Assembly (NCBI RefSeq): GCF_008365375.1
Contig: NZ_QOKW01000016.1
Span: 62,001-126,000, forward strand
DNA from: Roseomonas genomospecies 6
Lineage (GTDB): Bacteria; Pseudomonadota; Alphaproteobacteria; Azospirillales; Azospirillaceae
Reading direction: 5' to 3'
Length of the DNA: 64,000 nt
This document shows positions 23,656 through 33,083 of the stretch, piece after piece (the first letter of the stretch is position 1; each line of letters starts with the position of its first letter). The notes below the pieces were generated by a model. It searched no databases and was not told where the DNA came from. It saw only the letters and a list, made by a program, of their open reading frames with translations. The position numbers were made by a program, and so were the translations under genes.

Positions 23656-25467
23656 TTATTCAGCCGGGGTGGCGATCAGCGTCTCGGGCAGGTTGGTCTT
23701 GCGGATGCGCAGGAGTTCCTTCCACTTCTTCAGGGCGGCGATCAGGATCACGAAGCCGAGCGTCAGCATGATGATCGAGATGCCGGCGTTGAAGACGCTG
23801 TAGCCCTTGACCGCCGGGTTCAGATAGACGTTGGCGATCATCCAGTAGCCGGCGTAGTTCACCGTCACGAACAGGTAGGCCAGCGGGACGAGGCAGGTCA
23901 GCATGTAGGACCGCTTCTGGCCCAGGCGCAGGATGATCGTGGCGCCGATGATCAGGCCGACCGAGGCCATGAGCTGGTTCGACACCCCGAACAGCGCCCA
24001 CACCGAGTTGATGTCGCCCGACGTCAGCAGGTAGCCCCAGGCCACGCAGGCCAGAACGCTGGCGGCGATCGAACCGGGCACCCAGTCGAGACGCTTCAGC
24101 GGGGCATAGAGGTCGCCGCCCAGGTCCTGGATCAGGTAGCGGGCAACGCGGGTGCCGCTGTCCACGGCGGTCAGGATGAACACCGCCTCGAACATCACGA
24201 CGAACTGGAAGAAGTAGGAGGCGAGGTTGCTGAACCACGGAACGCGGGTGAAGATTTCCGTCATGCCGACCGCCAGCGTCACGGCGCCGCCCGTCCGGCC
24301 GTAGAGGTCGAGGCCGATGTCCTGGCTCAGCCGCGGCAGATCGACGACCTGCATGTTCAAAGCCTGGAAGGCGGCGGGGGCGGAGTTGATGGCGAAATAG
24401 TCGGCGGGGTGCAGGGAGGTGGCGGCGATCAGCGCCATGACGCCGACCACGCATTCCGCCAGCATGCCGCCGAAGGCCACCGTGCGGATGTCGCTCCACT
24501 TGTCGATCAGCTTGGGCGTGGTGCCCGACCCGATGAAGGCGTGGAAGCCGGAGATGGCGCCGCAGGCGATGGTGATCGAGATGAACGGCCACACCGGACC
24601 CTTCAGCACCGGGCCGCCGCCATGGATGAACTCGGTCAGGGCGGGGAAGCGGATTTCCGGGTTGATGAAGACGACGCCGACGACCAGCGCGCCGAACACG
24701 CCGACCTTCATGAAGCTGGACAGGTAGCCGCGCGGGGTCAGCAGAAGCCAGACCGGCAGCGCCGTTGCGAAGAAGGCGTAGACCGGCAGGATCAGCGCCA
24801 CCGTCTCGGCGTGCAGCGTCAGCCAGGTTCCCAGAACCGTGCCCTGGATGTAGGGGCCGGCGAAGACGGAGGCGGCGATGGCGGCGATGCCGACCTGCGT
24901 GGCGCCCTTGGACGAGCCGGTGACCTTCTCGTAGAGGCCCAGCGCGACGGCGATCGGGATCGTCATGAAGACCGCGAAGGCGCCCCAGGCGTTGCGTTCC
25001 AGCGCGTGGACGACGACCATCGACAGGCCGGCCATGGTGATGGTGATGATGAACAGCATCGCCAGACCGGTGCACCAGCCGGCGACCGGGCCGAGTTCGG
25101 CCTTCGCGACCTCCGACAGGGATTGCCCCTTGTGCTTCATCGAGGCGAACAGCACGACCGTGTCGTGCACCGCGCCGCCGATGACGCAGCCGATCAGCAG
25201 CCACAGGAAGCTCGGCAGATAGCCGAACTGCGCGGCCAGAACGGGGCCGACCAGCGGGCCGGCGGCGGCGATAGCCGCGAAATGCTGGCCGGCGTTCACC
25301 CACTTCTTGGTGGGAACATAGTTTCGCCCGTCGGCCAGCACATGCGACGGCGTAACCTCGGAATCATCGGCACGGAGCACCTTGCGCACAAAGAACACGC
25401 CGTAGAAGCGGTAGCAGAGGGCGAGGATGCAGAGTGTCGCGATCACAAATGTAAGGGCGTGATCCAT
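23656..25467 (-). CDS. cstA: CstA-type pyruvate/peptide transporter
   Basis: 603 residues and about 16 membrane spans, slightly shorter than E. coli CstA and its pyruvate-transporting relatives. Signatures: NAGQHFAAIAAAGPLVGPVLAAQFG, GGAVHDTVVLFASMKHKGQS and GFHAFIGSGTTPK. The family takes up peptides and pyruvate under carbon limitation. ATG 25467 follows aaggagagctgtc. A LytS/LytR pair of the kind that controls pyruvate transporters in E. coli (BtsSR/BtsT, YpdAB) lies upstream on the same strand, and a direct repeat with LytTR geometry sits at 25555-25585. Pyruvate is the favoured substrate (inference). Confidence 0.9.
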   Translation of the reverse strand: MDHALTFVIATLCILALCYRFYGVFFVRKVLRADDSEVTPSHVLADGRNYVPTKKWVNAGQHFAAIAAAGPLVGPVLAAQFGYLPSFLWLLIGCVIGGAVHDTVVLFASMKHKGQSLSEVAKAELGPVAGWCTGLAMLFIITITMAGLSMVVVHALERNAWGAFAVFMTIPIAVALGLYEKVTGSSKGATQVGIAAIAASVFAGPYIQGTVLGTWLTLHAETVALILPVYAFFATALPVWLLLTPRGYLSSFMKVGVFGALVVGVVFINPEIRFPALTEFIHGGGPVLKGPVWPFISITIACGAISGFHAFIGSGTTPKLIDKWSDIRTVAFGGMLAECVVGVMALIAATSLHPADYFAINSAPAAFQALNMQVVDLPRLSQDIGLDLYGRTGGAVTLAVGMTEIFTRVPWFSNLASYFFQFVVMFEAVFILTAVDSGTRVARYLIQDLGGDLYAPLKRLDWVPGSIAASVLACVAWGYLLTSGDINSVWALFGVSNQLMASVGLIIGATIILRLGQKRSYMLTCLVPLAYLFVTVNYAGYWMIANVYLNPAVKGYSVFNAGISIIMLTLGFVILIAALKKWKELLRIRKTNLPETLIATPAE

Positions 25468-25554
25468 GACAGCTCTCCTTGGAAGGAACTGCCGTCACGG
25501 TAGGCCGGGTTCCGCGCCCCGTGTGGTGCTCTCCCCGGAGCGGCGCCATGGCGT

Positions 25555-25585
25555 GGCGAGCGGTCAAAAAACGGGGGCGAGCGGT
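25555..25585 (-). promoter_or_regulatory. LytTR-type direct repeat upstream of cstA
   Basis: ggcgagcggt occurs exactly twice (25555-25564 and 25576-25585), start-to-start 21 bp, two helical turns. The minus-strand reading accgctcgcc, N11, accgctcgcc has the 10-11-10 layout of YpdB/LytTR sites. It lies about 90-120 bp upstream of the cstA start. Binding by the nearby LytTR regulator is inferred. Confidence 0.6.
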
Positions 25586-25600
25586 GGGGTTCTCCTCTTT

Positions 25601-25617
25601 CGTTCGTTCAACGAACG
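25601..25617. other. 17-bp palindrome downstream of the methyltransferase gene
   Basis: cgttcgtt-c-aacgaacg, perfect 8-bp arms, 62 bp after the methyltransferase stop and upstream of the cstA repeat. It could end the minus-strand methyltransferase transcript or be a second operator for cstA. No T-run. Confidence 0.4.
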
Positions 25618-25678
25618 CCTTTCGCTGCCATCCAAGTGCGGGCAAGCCCTATCACGCTGAGCTTCGCACCAAAGCCCT

Positions 25679-26269
25679 CTATGCCCGCGGAGCGACGCCC
25701 GGTGCGCCCTTGAGAAGGCCCGGACCGATTTTCGGAAAGAACATGCCCGTCTGCCTGCGGTATTCCTCATAGAGATCGCCGACCGTCGAGCGCATGAACT
25801 TGCCTTCCTCTCTGACAGCCGCGAGCACGTAGATGCCCGACATCGCGGCCAAGACGATCCACGGAGCCCAAGCCGCCGTCGCCACAGCATTGGCAAGCCA
25901 AAACAGCATGTACGACACGTAGAAGGGGTGTCGGACGAACCGGTATGGACCGCCGGCAGCCAAGTGCTGCGGGCTGTCTTCCGAAAAAGCCAGCGTGAGC
26001 CGTTGGCGGCGCGTCGCGACAACGGCCCAAAGGAAAAGGGTCAGCGATGCGGCATAGAGCGCAACCGGCATCGCCGCGCCATGGGGCTGCATGACGACGC
26101 TGACGAGGAACACCCCCATCCCGAGTAACCCCAGTGCTCCCATCACAACTGTGCCGGATGGTACGCGCTGGTGTACAAGGAAATGCCGTTTGACACCCCA
26201 GGTGAAAGCGGCAAAGCAGACGGTTGAGAGGGTCACAGAAAGCAGCAAGTTCCAAGATATCGGATGCAT
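25679..26269 (-). CDS. Isoprenylcysteine carboxyl methyltransferase-family membrane protein
   Basis: 196 residues with four to five membrane helices. The C-terminal ICMT/PEMT-like SAM site is present: GGPYRFVRHPFYVSYMLFWL, then REEGKFMRSTVGDLYEEYRR. Such proteins methylate lipids or small carboxylates in the membrane; the substrate is unknown. ATG 26269 has gagg upstream. Base composition is visibly less GC-rich than its neighbours, as is the divergent TetR gene, suggesting they arrived together. TetR control is likely. Confidence 0.8.
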   Translation of the reverse strand: MHPISWNLLLSVTLSTVCFAAFTWGVKRHFLVHQRVPSGTVVMGALGLLGMGVFLVSVVMQPHGAAMPVALYAASLTLFLWAVVATRRQRLTLAFSEDSPQHLAAGGPYRFVRHPFYVSYMLFWLANAVATAAWAPWIVLAAMSGIYVLAAVREEGKFMRSTVGDLYEEYRRQTGMFFPKIGPGLLKGAPGVAPRA

Positions 26270-26578
26270 GAGAACCTCATTGAATTCTAATATCCAGCCT
26301 CACCGTTGCGTCGTATGCTGTGTTCAGCCGGTCAATCTCAAACCAACAGCAGCGCCTCTTCCGACCACGAGAAGTATCGTGAACGAGCCCCCCGGACGCG
26401 GCGGCCCCCTGTTTCTCACAGATCCGTCATACGGCCCTCACGTTCGAGACGCGGCCTTGATCCCCGCACGGATTTTGGGCGGGGGAATGCGGTATGGTGG
26501 CGGCATTCGAATAGGGTGCGGACAACGCCTCGGCAGCCGTGTATGTTGACGACGTTAACATGACCGTCGATGTGAGCA
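26270..26578. other. 309-bp divergent intergenic region, methyltransferase/TetR
   Basis: Lower GC than the surroundings. Apart from the TetR-type palindrome at 26544-26560 I see no hairpin, repeat or small gene that I can support. Short frames here have no ribosome site. Confidence 0.4.
26544..26560. promoter_or_regulatory. TetR-type operator palindrome
   Basis: tgttgacgacgttaaca, a 17-bp imperfect palindrome (outer tgtt/aaca exact), 18 bp before the TetR start. A further copy of the half-site (gtcaaca) spans the start codon region at about 26581-26587. Its position suits autorepression; control of the divergent methyltransferase is inferred. Confidence 0.55.
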
Positions 26579-27148
26579 ATGTCAACATCAAAGCCGAGGA
26601 ACTATCACCATGGTGACCTTCGGGCCGCACTGCTGCTGGCGACCGAGGCCCTGCTCGACGAAGGCGGCACGGGGGCGGTCAGCTTGCGCGAAGTCGCCCG
26701 CCGCGCCGGCGTCTCCGCCACGGCATGCTATCGACACTATTCCAGCAAGGAGGATCTGCTGGCAGCGGCGGCCACCCGAGGATACGAAGAACTGGGCGCC
26801 GCCCTCAGGGCTGCGGCTGATGGAGCGGACAACGTGTTGTCGGCCATGGCGATCGCCTACGTGCAGTTTGCCGTCGCCCGCCCCGGACGGTTTCGCCTGA
26901 TGTTCGGGCCTGCCATTGGCGACCGCAGTCGATACCCGGCCCTTACGGAAGCCGCGTCACGGAGTTTTGGAGAACTCGCCGACGCCGTTTCGCTGACAAA
27001 CTCGGAAGGGCGGGGCAACCGGGCGGCCGCGATCGGCGCTTGGTCGTTCGTGCACGGCCTGTCGACGCTCATCATCGATGAGATGGTGCCGGGAGACGAC
27101 ATCCCAGGCTTGGTGCGCGCAATTCTCGAAGCTCGCGGCACTGCGTGA
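26579..27148 (+). CDS. TetR/AcrR-family regulator
   Basis: 189 residues. N-terminal HTH about 10-60 (YHHGDLRAALLLATEALLDE, VSLREVARRAGVSATACYRH), then an all-helical ligand domain related to the TetR_C group with ARPGRFRLMFGP. Ligand unknown. It shares reduced GC and a divergent promoter with the ICMT-family gene, and an operator-like palindrome lies just upstream. It sits between cstA and the lytSR pair, interrupting what may once have been a contiguous unit. Confidence 0.88.
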   Translation: MSTSKPRNYHHGDLRAALLLATEALLDEGGTGAVSLREVARRAGVSATACYRHYSSKEDLLAAAATRGYEELGAALRAAADGADNVLSAMAIAYVQFAVARPGRFRLMFGPAIGDRSRYPALTEAASRSFGELADAVSLTNSEGRGNRAAAIGAWSFVHGLSTLIIDEMVPGDDIPGLVRAILEARGTA

Positions 27149-27264
27149 GACTCTGCGGAAAGCCGGATGACCTCCAGAGGACTGCGCCCGCATTTTCTAG
27201 GCATTCTCAGCGGTAACGGCGCTCCAATCGCTCAGCGTCCAGATCGCGAACCCGATAAACTCTA

Positions 27265-27984
27265 TCACCCGATGCCCAGCCGCTCCTTCAGCGGGCCGAG
27301 GAAGCGGCGGCTGACGGGAATGCTCTGGCCGCCCAGCGTCTGGATTTCGGCCAGCCCGTTGTCGATCAGGCGGATTTCCCGGATGCGGTCGGGGTTGACC
27401 AGATATTGCCGGTGGCAGCGCACCAGCGGCGTGCGCTCCTGCAAGGTCAGCAGGGTCAGTTCGGTGAAGCGCTCTTCCCCATCGGCGCCGACGACGAAGA
27501 CGCCGCTGGCCTTGGAGGCGACGCACTCCACCTCCTCCAGCTTCAGCAGGGAGATGCGGTTGTGACCCGTGCAGGGGATCAGCCGCAGCGGTGCGGCGTC
27601 CTTCAGCACGGCCATATCCTGCGGCGCCCGCTCGCGGCGCAGCCGTTGCAGAGTCTTCGCCAGCCGGACCGGGTCCGCCGGTTTCAGAAGGTAGTCGAAG
27701 GCGTGCTCCTCGAAGGCTTGGACGGCGTATTCGTCGTGGGCGGTCAGGAAGACGATGCGGGGCATCCGCTCCGGATCGAGCATGCTCAGCATCTCCAGAC
27801 CGCTGACGCGCGGCATCTGGATGTCCAGGAACACGACGTCGGGCGGCTGGCGGTTGATGGCGCCGATGGCCTCGATGGCGTTGGCGCATTCCCCGGCGAT
27901 CCTCAAGTCGGGGGCCTCTTCCAGAAGGCGCCGAAGCTCCCCGCGGGCCAGCGGCTCGTCGTCCACGATCAGCACGGTCATCAT
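27265..27984 (-). CDS. LytTR-type response regulator
   Basis: 239 residues. Receiver domain about 1-120 with acidic pocket ([11 protein letters not shown]), phospho-Asp in [14 protein letters not shown] and the lysine in [10 protein letters not shown]. LytTR DNA-binding domain about 140-239 ([38 protein letters not shown]). Its ATG overlaps the lytS stop by 4 nt (ATGA), so the pair is translationally coupled. The nearest likely target is cstA, which has a LytTR-like direct repeat upstream, by analogy to BtsR/YpdB. Confidence 0.93.
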   Translation of the reverse strand: MMTVLIVDDEPLARGELRRLLEEAPDLRIAGECANAIEAIGAINRQPPDVVFLDIQMPRVSGLEMLSMLDPERMPRIVFLTAHDEYAVQAFEEHAFDYLLKPADPVRLAKTLQRLRRERAPQDMAVLKDAAPLRLIPCTGHNRISLLKLEEVECVASKASGVFVVGADGEERFTELTLLTLQERTPLVRCHRQYLVNPDRIREIRLIDNGLAEIQTLGGQSIPVSRRFLGPLKERLGIG

Positions 27985-29690
27985 GGCGCGGTCTCCGCGA
28001 CGGCTGGGATGTCCAGGGGAAGGCGCAGGGTGATGCGGGTGAAGGCGTCGGCCTCGCAGGCGACGTCCACCCCGTAACCACCGCCGAAGCGGTTGCGGAC
28101 GCGGCGGTGCACGATGGACATGCCCAGCCCGTCGCCGCCCGGACGCTCCTCATAGAGGCCGGCGTTGTCCTCCACCGACAGCAGCAGGTCGCCGGCCTCC
28201 CGCCGCGCCGCGATGCGGACATGGCCGGGGCCGAGGAGTTGGGAGGTGCCGTGCTTGATGGCGTTCTCCACCAGCGGCTGGAGCAGGAAGGCCGGGAGGC
28301 GGGCGTGGCGCAGCCCGTCGGGCACGTCGATCTCCACCGACAGGCGCCCGGTGAAGCGCGCCAGCTCGATCTGGAGATAGGCGCTGACATGCTCCACCTC
28401 GTCGGCCACGGTGGCCTCCTGGCTGGGCCGCTTCAGGTTCTTGCGGAAGAAGATCGACAGGCTCCGCACGAGCTGGCGCGCCCGCTCCGGGTCGCTGCGG
28501 ATGACCGCGGAGATGGTGTTCAGCGCGTTGAACAGGAAATGCGGGTTCACCTGCGCGTGCAGCAGCTTGATCTCCGACTGGGCGAGCAGCGCCTTCTGCC
28601 GTTCGTAACGCCCGGCGAGGATCTGGCTGGACAGCAGCCGGGCGATGCCTTCCCCCAGCGTGCGGTTGATGGTGGAGAACAGCTTGGTCTTCGGCTCGTA
28701 CAGCTTCACCGTGCCGATCACCCGGTCGTCCTCCCCCACCAGCGGGATCACCAGCGAGGCGCCCAGCCGGCAGTTCGGGTGGATCGAGCATTGGTAGGTC
28801 ACCAGATCGCCGTCGGCGTAGAGAACCTGGTTGTTGGCGATGGCTTGGTAGGTCTGGGGCGAGGTGATCGGCGTGCCCGGCAGATGGTGGTCGTCGCCGA
28901 CGCCGATGAAGGCCAGCAGCTTGTCCCGGTCGGTGATGGCGACCGCGCCGACGCCCGTCTCCTCGTAGATGATGCGGGCGACCCGCATGCTGTTCTCTTC
29001 GTTGAAGCCCCCGCGCAGCACGCCGTCCGCCCGCGCCGCGATCTTCAGCGCCTTGGCCGAGAAGGCGCTGGACTGCTTGTCGATCAGGGCGCGGCGGTCC
29101 ATCAGGATGCGCATGAACAGCCCGGCCCCCAGCGTGTTGGCGACGATCATCGGCAGGGCCACGACCTCGACCAGATGGACCGCCGCCGGGAAGGGCTTCG
29201 CCACCAGCAGGATGATGAGCATCTGCGCCAGTTCGGCCACGAAGGACACGGCGCCGACGCGCAGCGGGTCGAACAGCGGCTCGATCCGGCCCTGGCGGAC
29301 GAAGTGCCGGTGCACCAACCCGCCGATCAGCCCCTCCGCCACCGTGGAAATGGCGCAGGCCACCGCGGACATGCCGCCCAGCGAATAACGGTGAAGCCCC
29401 CCGGTGAAGCCGACCGCCAGCCCCACCGAAGGGCCGCCCAGGATGCCGCCCAGAACCGCCCCGATGGCGCGGGTGTTGGCGATGGAATCGTCGATCTGGA
29501 GCCCGAAATAGGTCCCCATGACGCAGAACATCGAGAAGATGACGTAGCAGGCCAGCTTGTGCGGCCAGCGCACGGTGACCTGCATCACCGGCAGGAACAG
29601 CGGCGTCCGGCTCAGCATGTAGGCGATGACCAGATACACGCACATCTGCTGGAGCAGCAGGAAGACGAGGCTGAGATGCTCGACGGTCAT
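27981..29690 (-). CDS. LytS-type sensor histidine kinase (5TMR-LYT)
   Basis: 569 residues. The multi-helix 5TM-5TMR_LYT sensor (about 1-190; [40 protein letters not shown]) precedes a GAF domain (about 220-350), a His_kinase domain with phospho-His in [19 protein letters not shown], and a HATPase ([15 protein letters not shown]). This is the architecture of E. coli BtsS/YpdA, which sense pyruvate. It is coupled to the LytTR regulator; cstA downstream is the candidate transporter partner. Ligand assignment is inference. Confidence 0.92.
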   Translation of the reverse strand: MTVEHLSLVFLLLQQMCVYLVIAYMLSRTPLFLPVMQVTVRWPHKLACYVIFSMFCVMGTYFGLQIDDSIANTRAIGAVLGGILGGPSVGLAVGFTGGLHRYSLGGMSAVACAISTVAEGLIGGLVHRHFVRQGRIEPLFDPLRVGAVSFVAELAQMLIILLVAKPFPAAVHLVEVVALPMIVANTLGAGLFMRILMDRRALIDKQSSAFSAKALKIAARADGVLRGGFNEENSMRVARIIYEETGVGAVAITDRDKLLAFIGVGDDHHLPGTPITSPQTYQAIANNQVLYADGDLVTYQCSIHPNCRLGASLVIPLVGEDDRVIGTVKLYEPKTKLFSTINRTLGEGIARLLSSQILAGRYERQKALLAQSEIKLLHAQVNPHFLFNALNTISAVIRSDPERARQLVRSLSIFFRKNLKRPSQEATVADEVEHVSAYLQIELARFTGRLSVEIDVPDGLRHARLPAFLLQPLVENAIKHGTSQLLGPGHVRIAARREAGDLLLSVEDNAGLYEERPGGDGLGMSIVHRRVRNRFGGGYGVDVACEADAFTRITLRLPLDIPAVAETAP

Positions 29691-29810
29691 GGCGGCGCGT
29701 GGCGGTGGCGGACGGCGGGATTGCCGGCCCGCAGGCTACCCCCGCCCGCCATGCCGCGGTATGATTCCAATCAATGGATGCAGCCGGAGCATCCCAGCGC
29801 GGCGGTGCCG

Positions 29811-30218
29811 CTACGCGGCCAGCGCGGGGGCCTGCGTCGCCGGCGGAAGGGCGCCGATGTTGGTGGGCGGCAGGCGCAGGCGCCCCGCCAGCCCCTCCAG
29901 GGAATCGTGCAGGCGGCGGCAGGGGTTGCCGTCCTCCCCCGGTTCGTAGATGCCGACGAAGGGCGCGCCGGGCTGGTTGGGGTCCAGATGCAATTCCACG
30001 ATGTGGGTGCGCGACGCGCAGCCGCGGATCAGCGGGTCGGCGGGGATCACCGTCCAGCCGCGCCGCAGGCAACGCTCGGCCAGCCCTTCCAGATAGAGCG
30101 ACGCGGACGGAACGCGCTTCAGCGCCTGCAACTCGGCAATGAGCTGGCGGACGTTGTCCACCTGCTCCAGGAACAGGCCGGCGGCGTGGTGCGTGTCACG
30201 GATCACGAGCTTCAGCAT
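29811..30218 (-). CDS. Uncharacterised protein, paralogue of the 49155-49592 product
   Basis: 135 residues, soluble, no recognised domain. It aligns end to end with the protein at 49155-49592: KLVI.D.H.AAGL.L at the start, SAS..LE..A.RCL..G, DPL..C, and CRR.H..L near the end. Both therefore belong to one small family with conserved Cys and His positions. The ATG at 30218 follows aggaggttccgaccc. It lies directly upstream of lytS, while the paralogue lies beside the kinase cluster at 42-48 kb. Function unknown; a role tied to signalling is only suggested by position. Confidence 0.7.
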   Translation of the reverse strand: MLKLVIRDTHHAAGLFLEQVDNVRQLIAELQALKRVPSASLYLEGLAERCLRRGWTVIPADPLIRGCASRTHIVELHLDPNQPGAPFVGIYEPGEDGNPCRRLHDSLEGLAGRLRLPPTNIGALPPATQAPALAA

Positions 30219-30251
30219 GGGTCGGAACCTCCTTTGTGGGCACGGCTTCCG

Positions 30252-30857
30252 CTATTCGGCGGCGCCCAGCTCCGCATTTTCCGGATCAGTGTCGGGCCGT
30301 TCGGCGACGGTCACGAACCGCTCCGGCGCGGATGTGCCGTCCGGGTCAAGGGCGGCGACCATGCGCTCCAGCCGCTGGCGCAGGGAGCGGCTCGGCTGGT
30401 CGGACGGCCGGGCTTCGACGCGGACATCCACCACGCCGTCTTGGATCATGCCCAGCTCATGGGCGGCCTTCCGGGACAGATCGATCACCCGGCCCTTCAC
30501 GTAGGGGCCGCGGTCGTTGATGACGACCTCGACGCTGCGCCCGTTGTCGGCGTTGGTCACCGTCACCCGGCTGCCCAAGGGAAGCCGGCGGGACGCGGCG
30601 GTCAGCCGGTTCTGGCTGAAGCGCTCCCCCGACGCCGTGGTGCGGCCATGGAAGAAGTCCGCATAATAAGACGCCTTCCCTTCATGGACATAAACCGGTT
30701 CGATTTCCAAAGCGGCCGGGGACGCGATCTCCCCAGCGCCAATGTACTCGACGTCGATGTCCTGCGGCAATGGCGGGACGGAGGCAATCTGTGCATTGGT
30801 CGAGCATGCACCAACAGAAACAGCACAAATCGCGAGCGCAACACAGCCATACCGCAC
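30252..30857 (-). CDS. rlpA: RlpA-like septal ring lytic transglycosylase lipoprotein
   Basis: 201 residues from GTG 30857. Lipobox VSVGACS, then a double-psi beta-barrel (about 75-165; [54 protein letters not shown]). RlpA cleaves denuded peptidoglycan glycans at the septum. GTG is chosen because gggggagaaataga precedes it and it begins the signal peptide; the in-frame ATG at 30917 would add a hydrophilic stretch. It lacks a C-terminal SPOR domain, unlike E. coli RlpA. Confidence 0.88.
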   Translation of the reverse strand: MRYGCVALAICAVSVGACSTNAQIASVPPLPQDIDVEYIGAGEIASPAALEIEPVYVHEGKASYYADFFHGRTTASGERFSQNRLTAASRRLPLGSRVTVTNADNGRSVEVVINDRGPYVKGRVIDLSRKAAHELGMIQDGVVDVRVEARPSDQPSRSLRQRLERMVAALDPDGTSAPERFVTVAERPDTDPENAELGAAE

Positions 30858-31331
30858 TCTATTTCTCCCCCGTTGTTGTTCTGCGGCAACGGTTGCGGAA
30901 TCCGCCCATCGTGTCAATCCGCGAATTCACGTCTATCCTGTGACAGGATTGCGCCTTAATATTTCTTAACGATTTTACTTTGGCGTTATCGATGGCATGG
31001 CGACGCAGACAGACGTCTTTACTTGCGGCGACTGTTCTTCGAGCATCCCCGAGAATTCTTCCGGCATCACACGGTGGAGAACCGGAAGCCATCGCCGCTC
31101 CGCGAGGACACGGAGAGAATTTCCCGGAGCAGGCACAAGGCTCTGAAAATTCGCTGAAAAAATTCCCTCTTCGGGGGTTATGAACACCGTCTGATCCATT
31201 GCGGGCCATCCGGCCCACCGTCATAAATACTCGCCCATTGAAAGACGAACGCTCACCGTTTTCGCCAAACATCAACGAAATTCGGAACGAATTTAGCGAA
31301 TGACCGGTCCACCCTGACGGAGTGCGCAGGA
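30858..31331. other. 474-bp AT-richer region between rlpA and the metalloprotease
   Basis: Holds both divergent promoters. A perfect palindrome atcctg-tga-caggat lies at 30935-30949, and a gggcc/ggccc hairpin at 31203-31216. Two TTAA words at 30956-30969 have 6-bp rather than the 7-bp spacing of CtrA sites. A weak minus-strand ORF is listed separately. Confidence 0.5.
30975..31199 (-). CDS. Possible small ORF, unsupported family
   Basis: A 74-codon frame (MDQTVFITPEEGIFSANFQS at its start) with a balanced, protein-like composition unlike the Arg/Gly shadows elsewhere. There is no clear ribosome site (only ggat about 13 nt upstream) and no recognised domain. It lies in the AT-richer gap, where chance ORFs have this composition more often. 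Low confidence. Confidence 0.2.
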   Translation of the reverse strand: MDQTVFITPEEGIFSANFQSLVPAPGNSLRVLAERRWLPVLHRVMPEEFSGMLEEQSPQVKTSVCVAMPSITPK

Positions 31332-33083
31332 ATGAGCGAGTTTCGGATTCCCGGTCCTGTTGTAAACGCGGACGGAATCGATGGCCATCAATCGGCCCCG
31401 AGCGGAGGATCGTTCGACCCGTCGATGGAGACGGCGTGGCGGACGACGGGCGGGGCCGGCGATCCCCTGTTCATCCGGGCCTTCGACAGCGGGCGCCGCT
31501 GGGGGGCGCCGCCGGACGGCGGCTCGACGGCGCCCTACACCCTCACCTACGGCTGGGTGGTGGACGCCGGCATCCGCTACGTGCCCGGCTTCCGGCCCCT
31601 CAACGACAGCCAGCGGGCCATGGCGTTGCAGGCGATGGGGGAATGGAGCGCGGTTTCCAACATCGCCTTCGTGGAATCGGCGGCGCCCATGACCGCCAAT
31701 CTCCAATTCCACATGAGCCAGTTGGACGCCTTCGGCGCCTCCGGCATGGCCTACTATCCCAACGCGGCGGGGTCCTACATCTACCTCGACCCCGAATCCG
31801 CCGGCTACCGGACCTATGTGCACGAGATCGGCCACGCGCTGGGCCTGAAGCATCCCGGCGACTACAACGGAACGGGCAGCGGCACCCCGCCGTTCCTTCC
31901 CCCGTCCGAGGACAACCGGACCAACACCGTCATGTCCTATTACGGCGTCTGGCCCGGCGGGTTGGGCGTCTACGACGTCGCCGCGATCCAGAACCTCTAC
32001 GGCCCCAACCCCGCCGTGCGGGCGGGCGACGACCTCTACCTCCTGACGCCGGGGGCGGCAGGGCGCTACATCTGGGACGGTGGGGGGAACGACACCCTGT
32101 CCGCGGCGGGGGCGAACACCCCCGTCACCATCGACCTGACGGACGGCTGGGGGTGGTTCTCGGCGCAGGCGTCCTCGATCCTGGCGCCGGACCAGGTCTT
32201 CGTCGGCCGCGGGACCCGCATCGAACTGGTCATCGGGGGGCAGGCGGGCGACCGGCTGACCGGCTCCGCCTTCGCCGACACGCTGGAGGGGGGAGCGGGC
32301 GACGACACGCTGGCCGGCGGGGCGGGCGACGATCTCCTGGACGGCGGCACCGGCAACGACACGGCCCTCTACGGCTTCCCCTCGTCCAACGCCTTCGTGA
32401 CCGGCGCTCCGCCGGGGAGCGGGGCGGAGCTGAGCGTCACCGGGGCCGAAGGCACCGACCGGCTGCGCGGCGTCGAGAGGCTGGTCTTCACCGACCGCAG
32501 CATCACCCGGCAGGAGGCCGCCGCCGCCCTGCCCCGCGCCGAGCCGGACCAGCGCGCCCTCGTCCATGACGGCGCCCGGAGCTACGAGGTTCGGATGACG
32601 CCCTATTCCGGCCCGGTCGCCGGTCTTCAGAACCAGTTTCTGGGAACGGCGAGCGGAGAGGCCGTCATCGGCAGCACGCGGAGCGATTTCATGAACCTCC
32701 TCGGCGGCAACGACGCCGCCCAGGGCGCGAACGGGAACGACGTGCTGGACGGCGGCGTGGGCTCCAACTTCCTGACCGGCGGGGCCGGCCTGGACACCTT
32801 CTTCATCGACGGACGGGGCGAGGGCGTCACATGGTCCACCGTCACCGACCTGCAACCGGAGGAATGGGCCGTCGCCTGGGGCTGGCGGGACACCACGTCC
32901 AAACTCACCTGGGAGGATCTGGCCGGGGCCGGCGGTTATCAGGGGGCGACCGCGCGGATCGACATGGACGGCAACGGCGGCACCGACCTCAGCCTCACCT
33001 TCAGCGGGCGCACGCCCGGCGGGCTGCTGGCCCTGCCGGGACAGGTGGGGACCGACAGCTACCTCGCCTTCCGGATCGGCTGA
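31332..33083 (+). CDS. Serralysin-like RTX metalloprotease (M10 type)
   Basis: 583 residues, no signal peptide. The catalytic domain (about 60-225) has the zinc motif HEIGHALGLKHPG and the Met-turn VMSYYG. Glycine-aspartate RTX repeats bind calcium: GGAGDDTLAGGAGDDLLDGG (about 318-337) and GGVGSNFLTGGAGLDTFF (about 475-492). Such proteins are exported by type I secretion, recognising a C-terminal signal. No type I secretion genes occur in the window. Start 31332 follows ggagtgcgcagga. Extracellular protease in nutrient acquisition is likely; targets unknown. Confidence 0.88.
   Translation: MSEFRIPGPVVNADGIDGHQSAPSGGSFDPSMETAWRTTGGAGDPLFIRAFDSGRRWGAPPDGGSTAPYTLTYGWVVDAGIRYVPGFRPLNDSQRAMALQAMGEWSAVSNIAFVESAAPMTANLQFHMSQLDAFGASGMAYYPNAAGSYIYLDPESAGYRTYVHEIGHALGLKHPGDYNGTGSGTPPFLPPSEDNRTNTVMSYYGVWPGGLGVYDVAAIQNLYGPNPAVRAGDDLYLLTPGAAGRYIWDGGGNDTLSAAGANTPVTIDLTDGWGWFSAQASSILAPDQVFVGRGTRIELVIGGQAGDRLTGSAFADTLEGGAGDDTLAGGAGDDLLDGGTGNDTALYGFPSSNAFVTGAPPGSGAELSVTGAEGTDRLRGVERLVFTDRSITRQEAAAALPRAEPDQRALVHDGARSYEVRMTPYSGPVAGLQNQFLGTASGEAVIGSTRSDFMNLLGGNDAAQGANGNDVLDGGVGSNFLTGGAGLDTFFIDGRGEGVTWSTVTDLQPEEWAVAWGWRDTTSKLTWEDLAGAGGYQGATARIDMDGNGGTDLSLTFSGRTPGGLLALPGQVGTDSYLAFRIG

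Noticed and set aside
30956..30969. CtrA-like TTAA-N6-TTAA between rlpA and the protease
   Set aside because: The spacer is 6 bp rather than the 7 bp of the consensus, in an AT-richer stretch where such words arise by chance.
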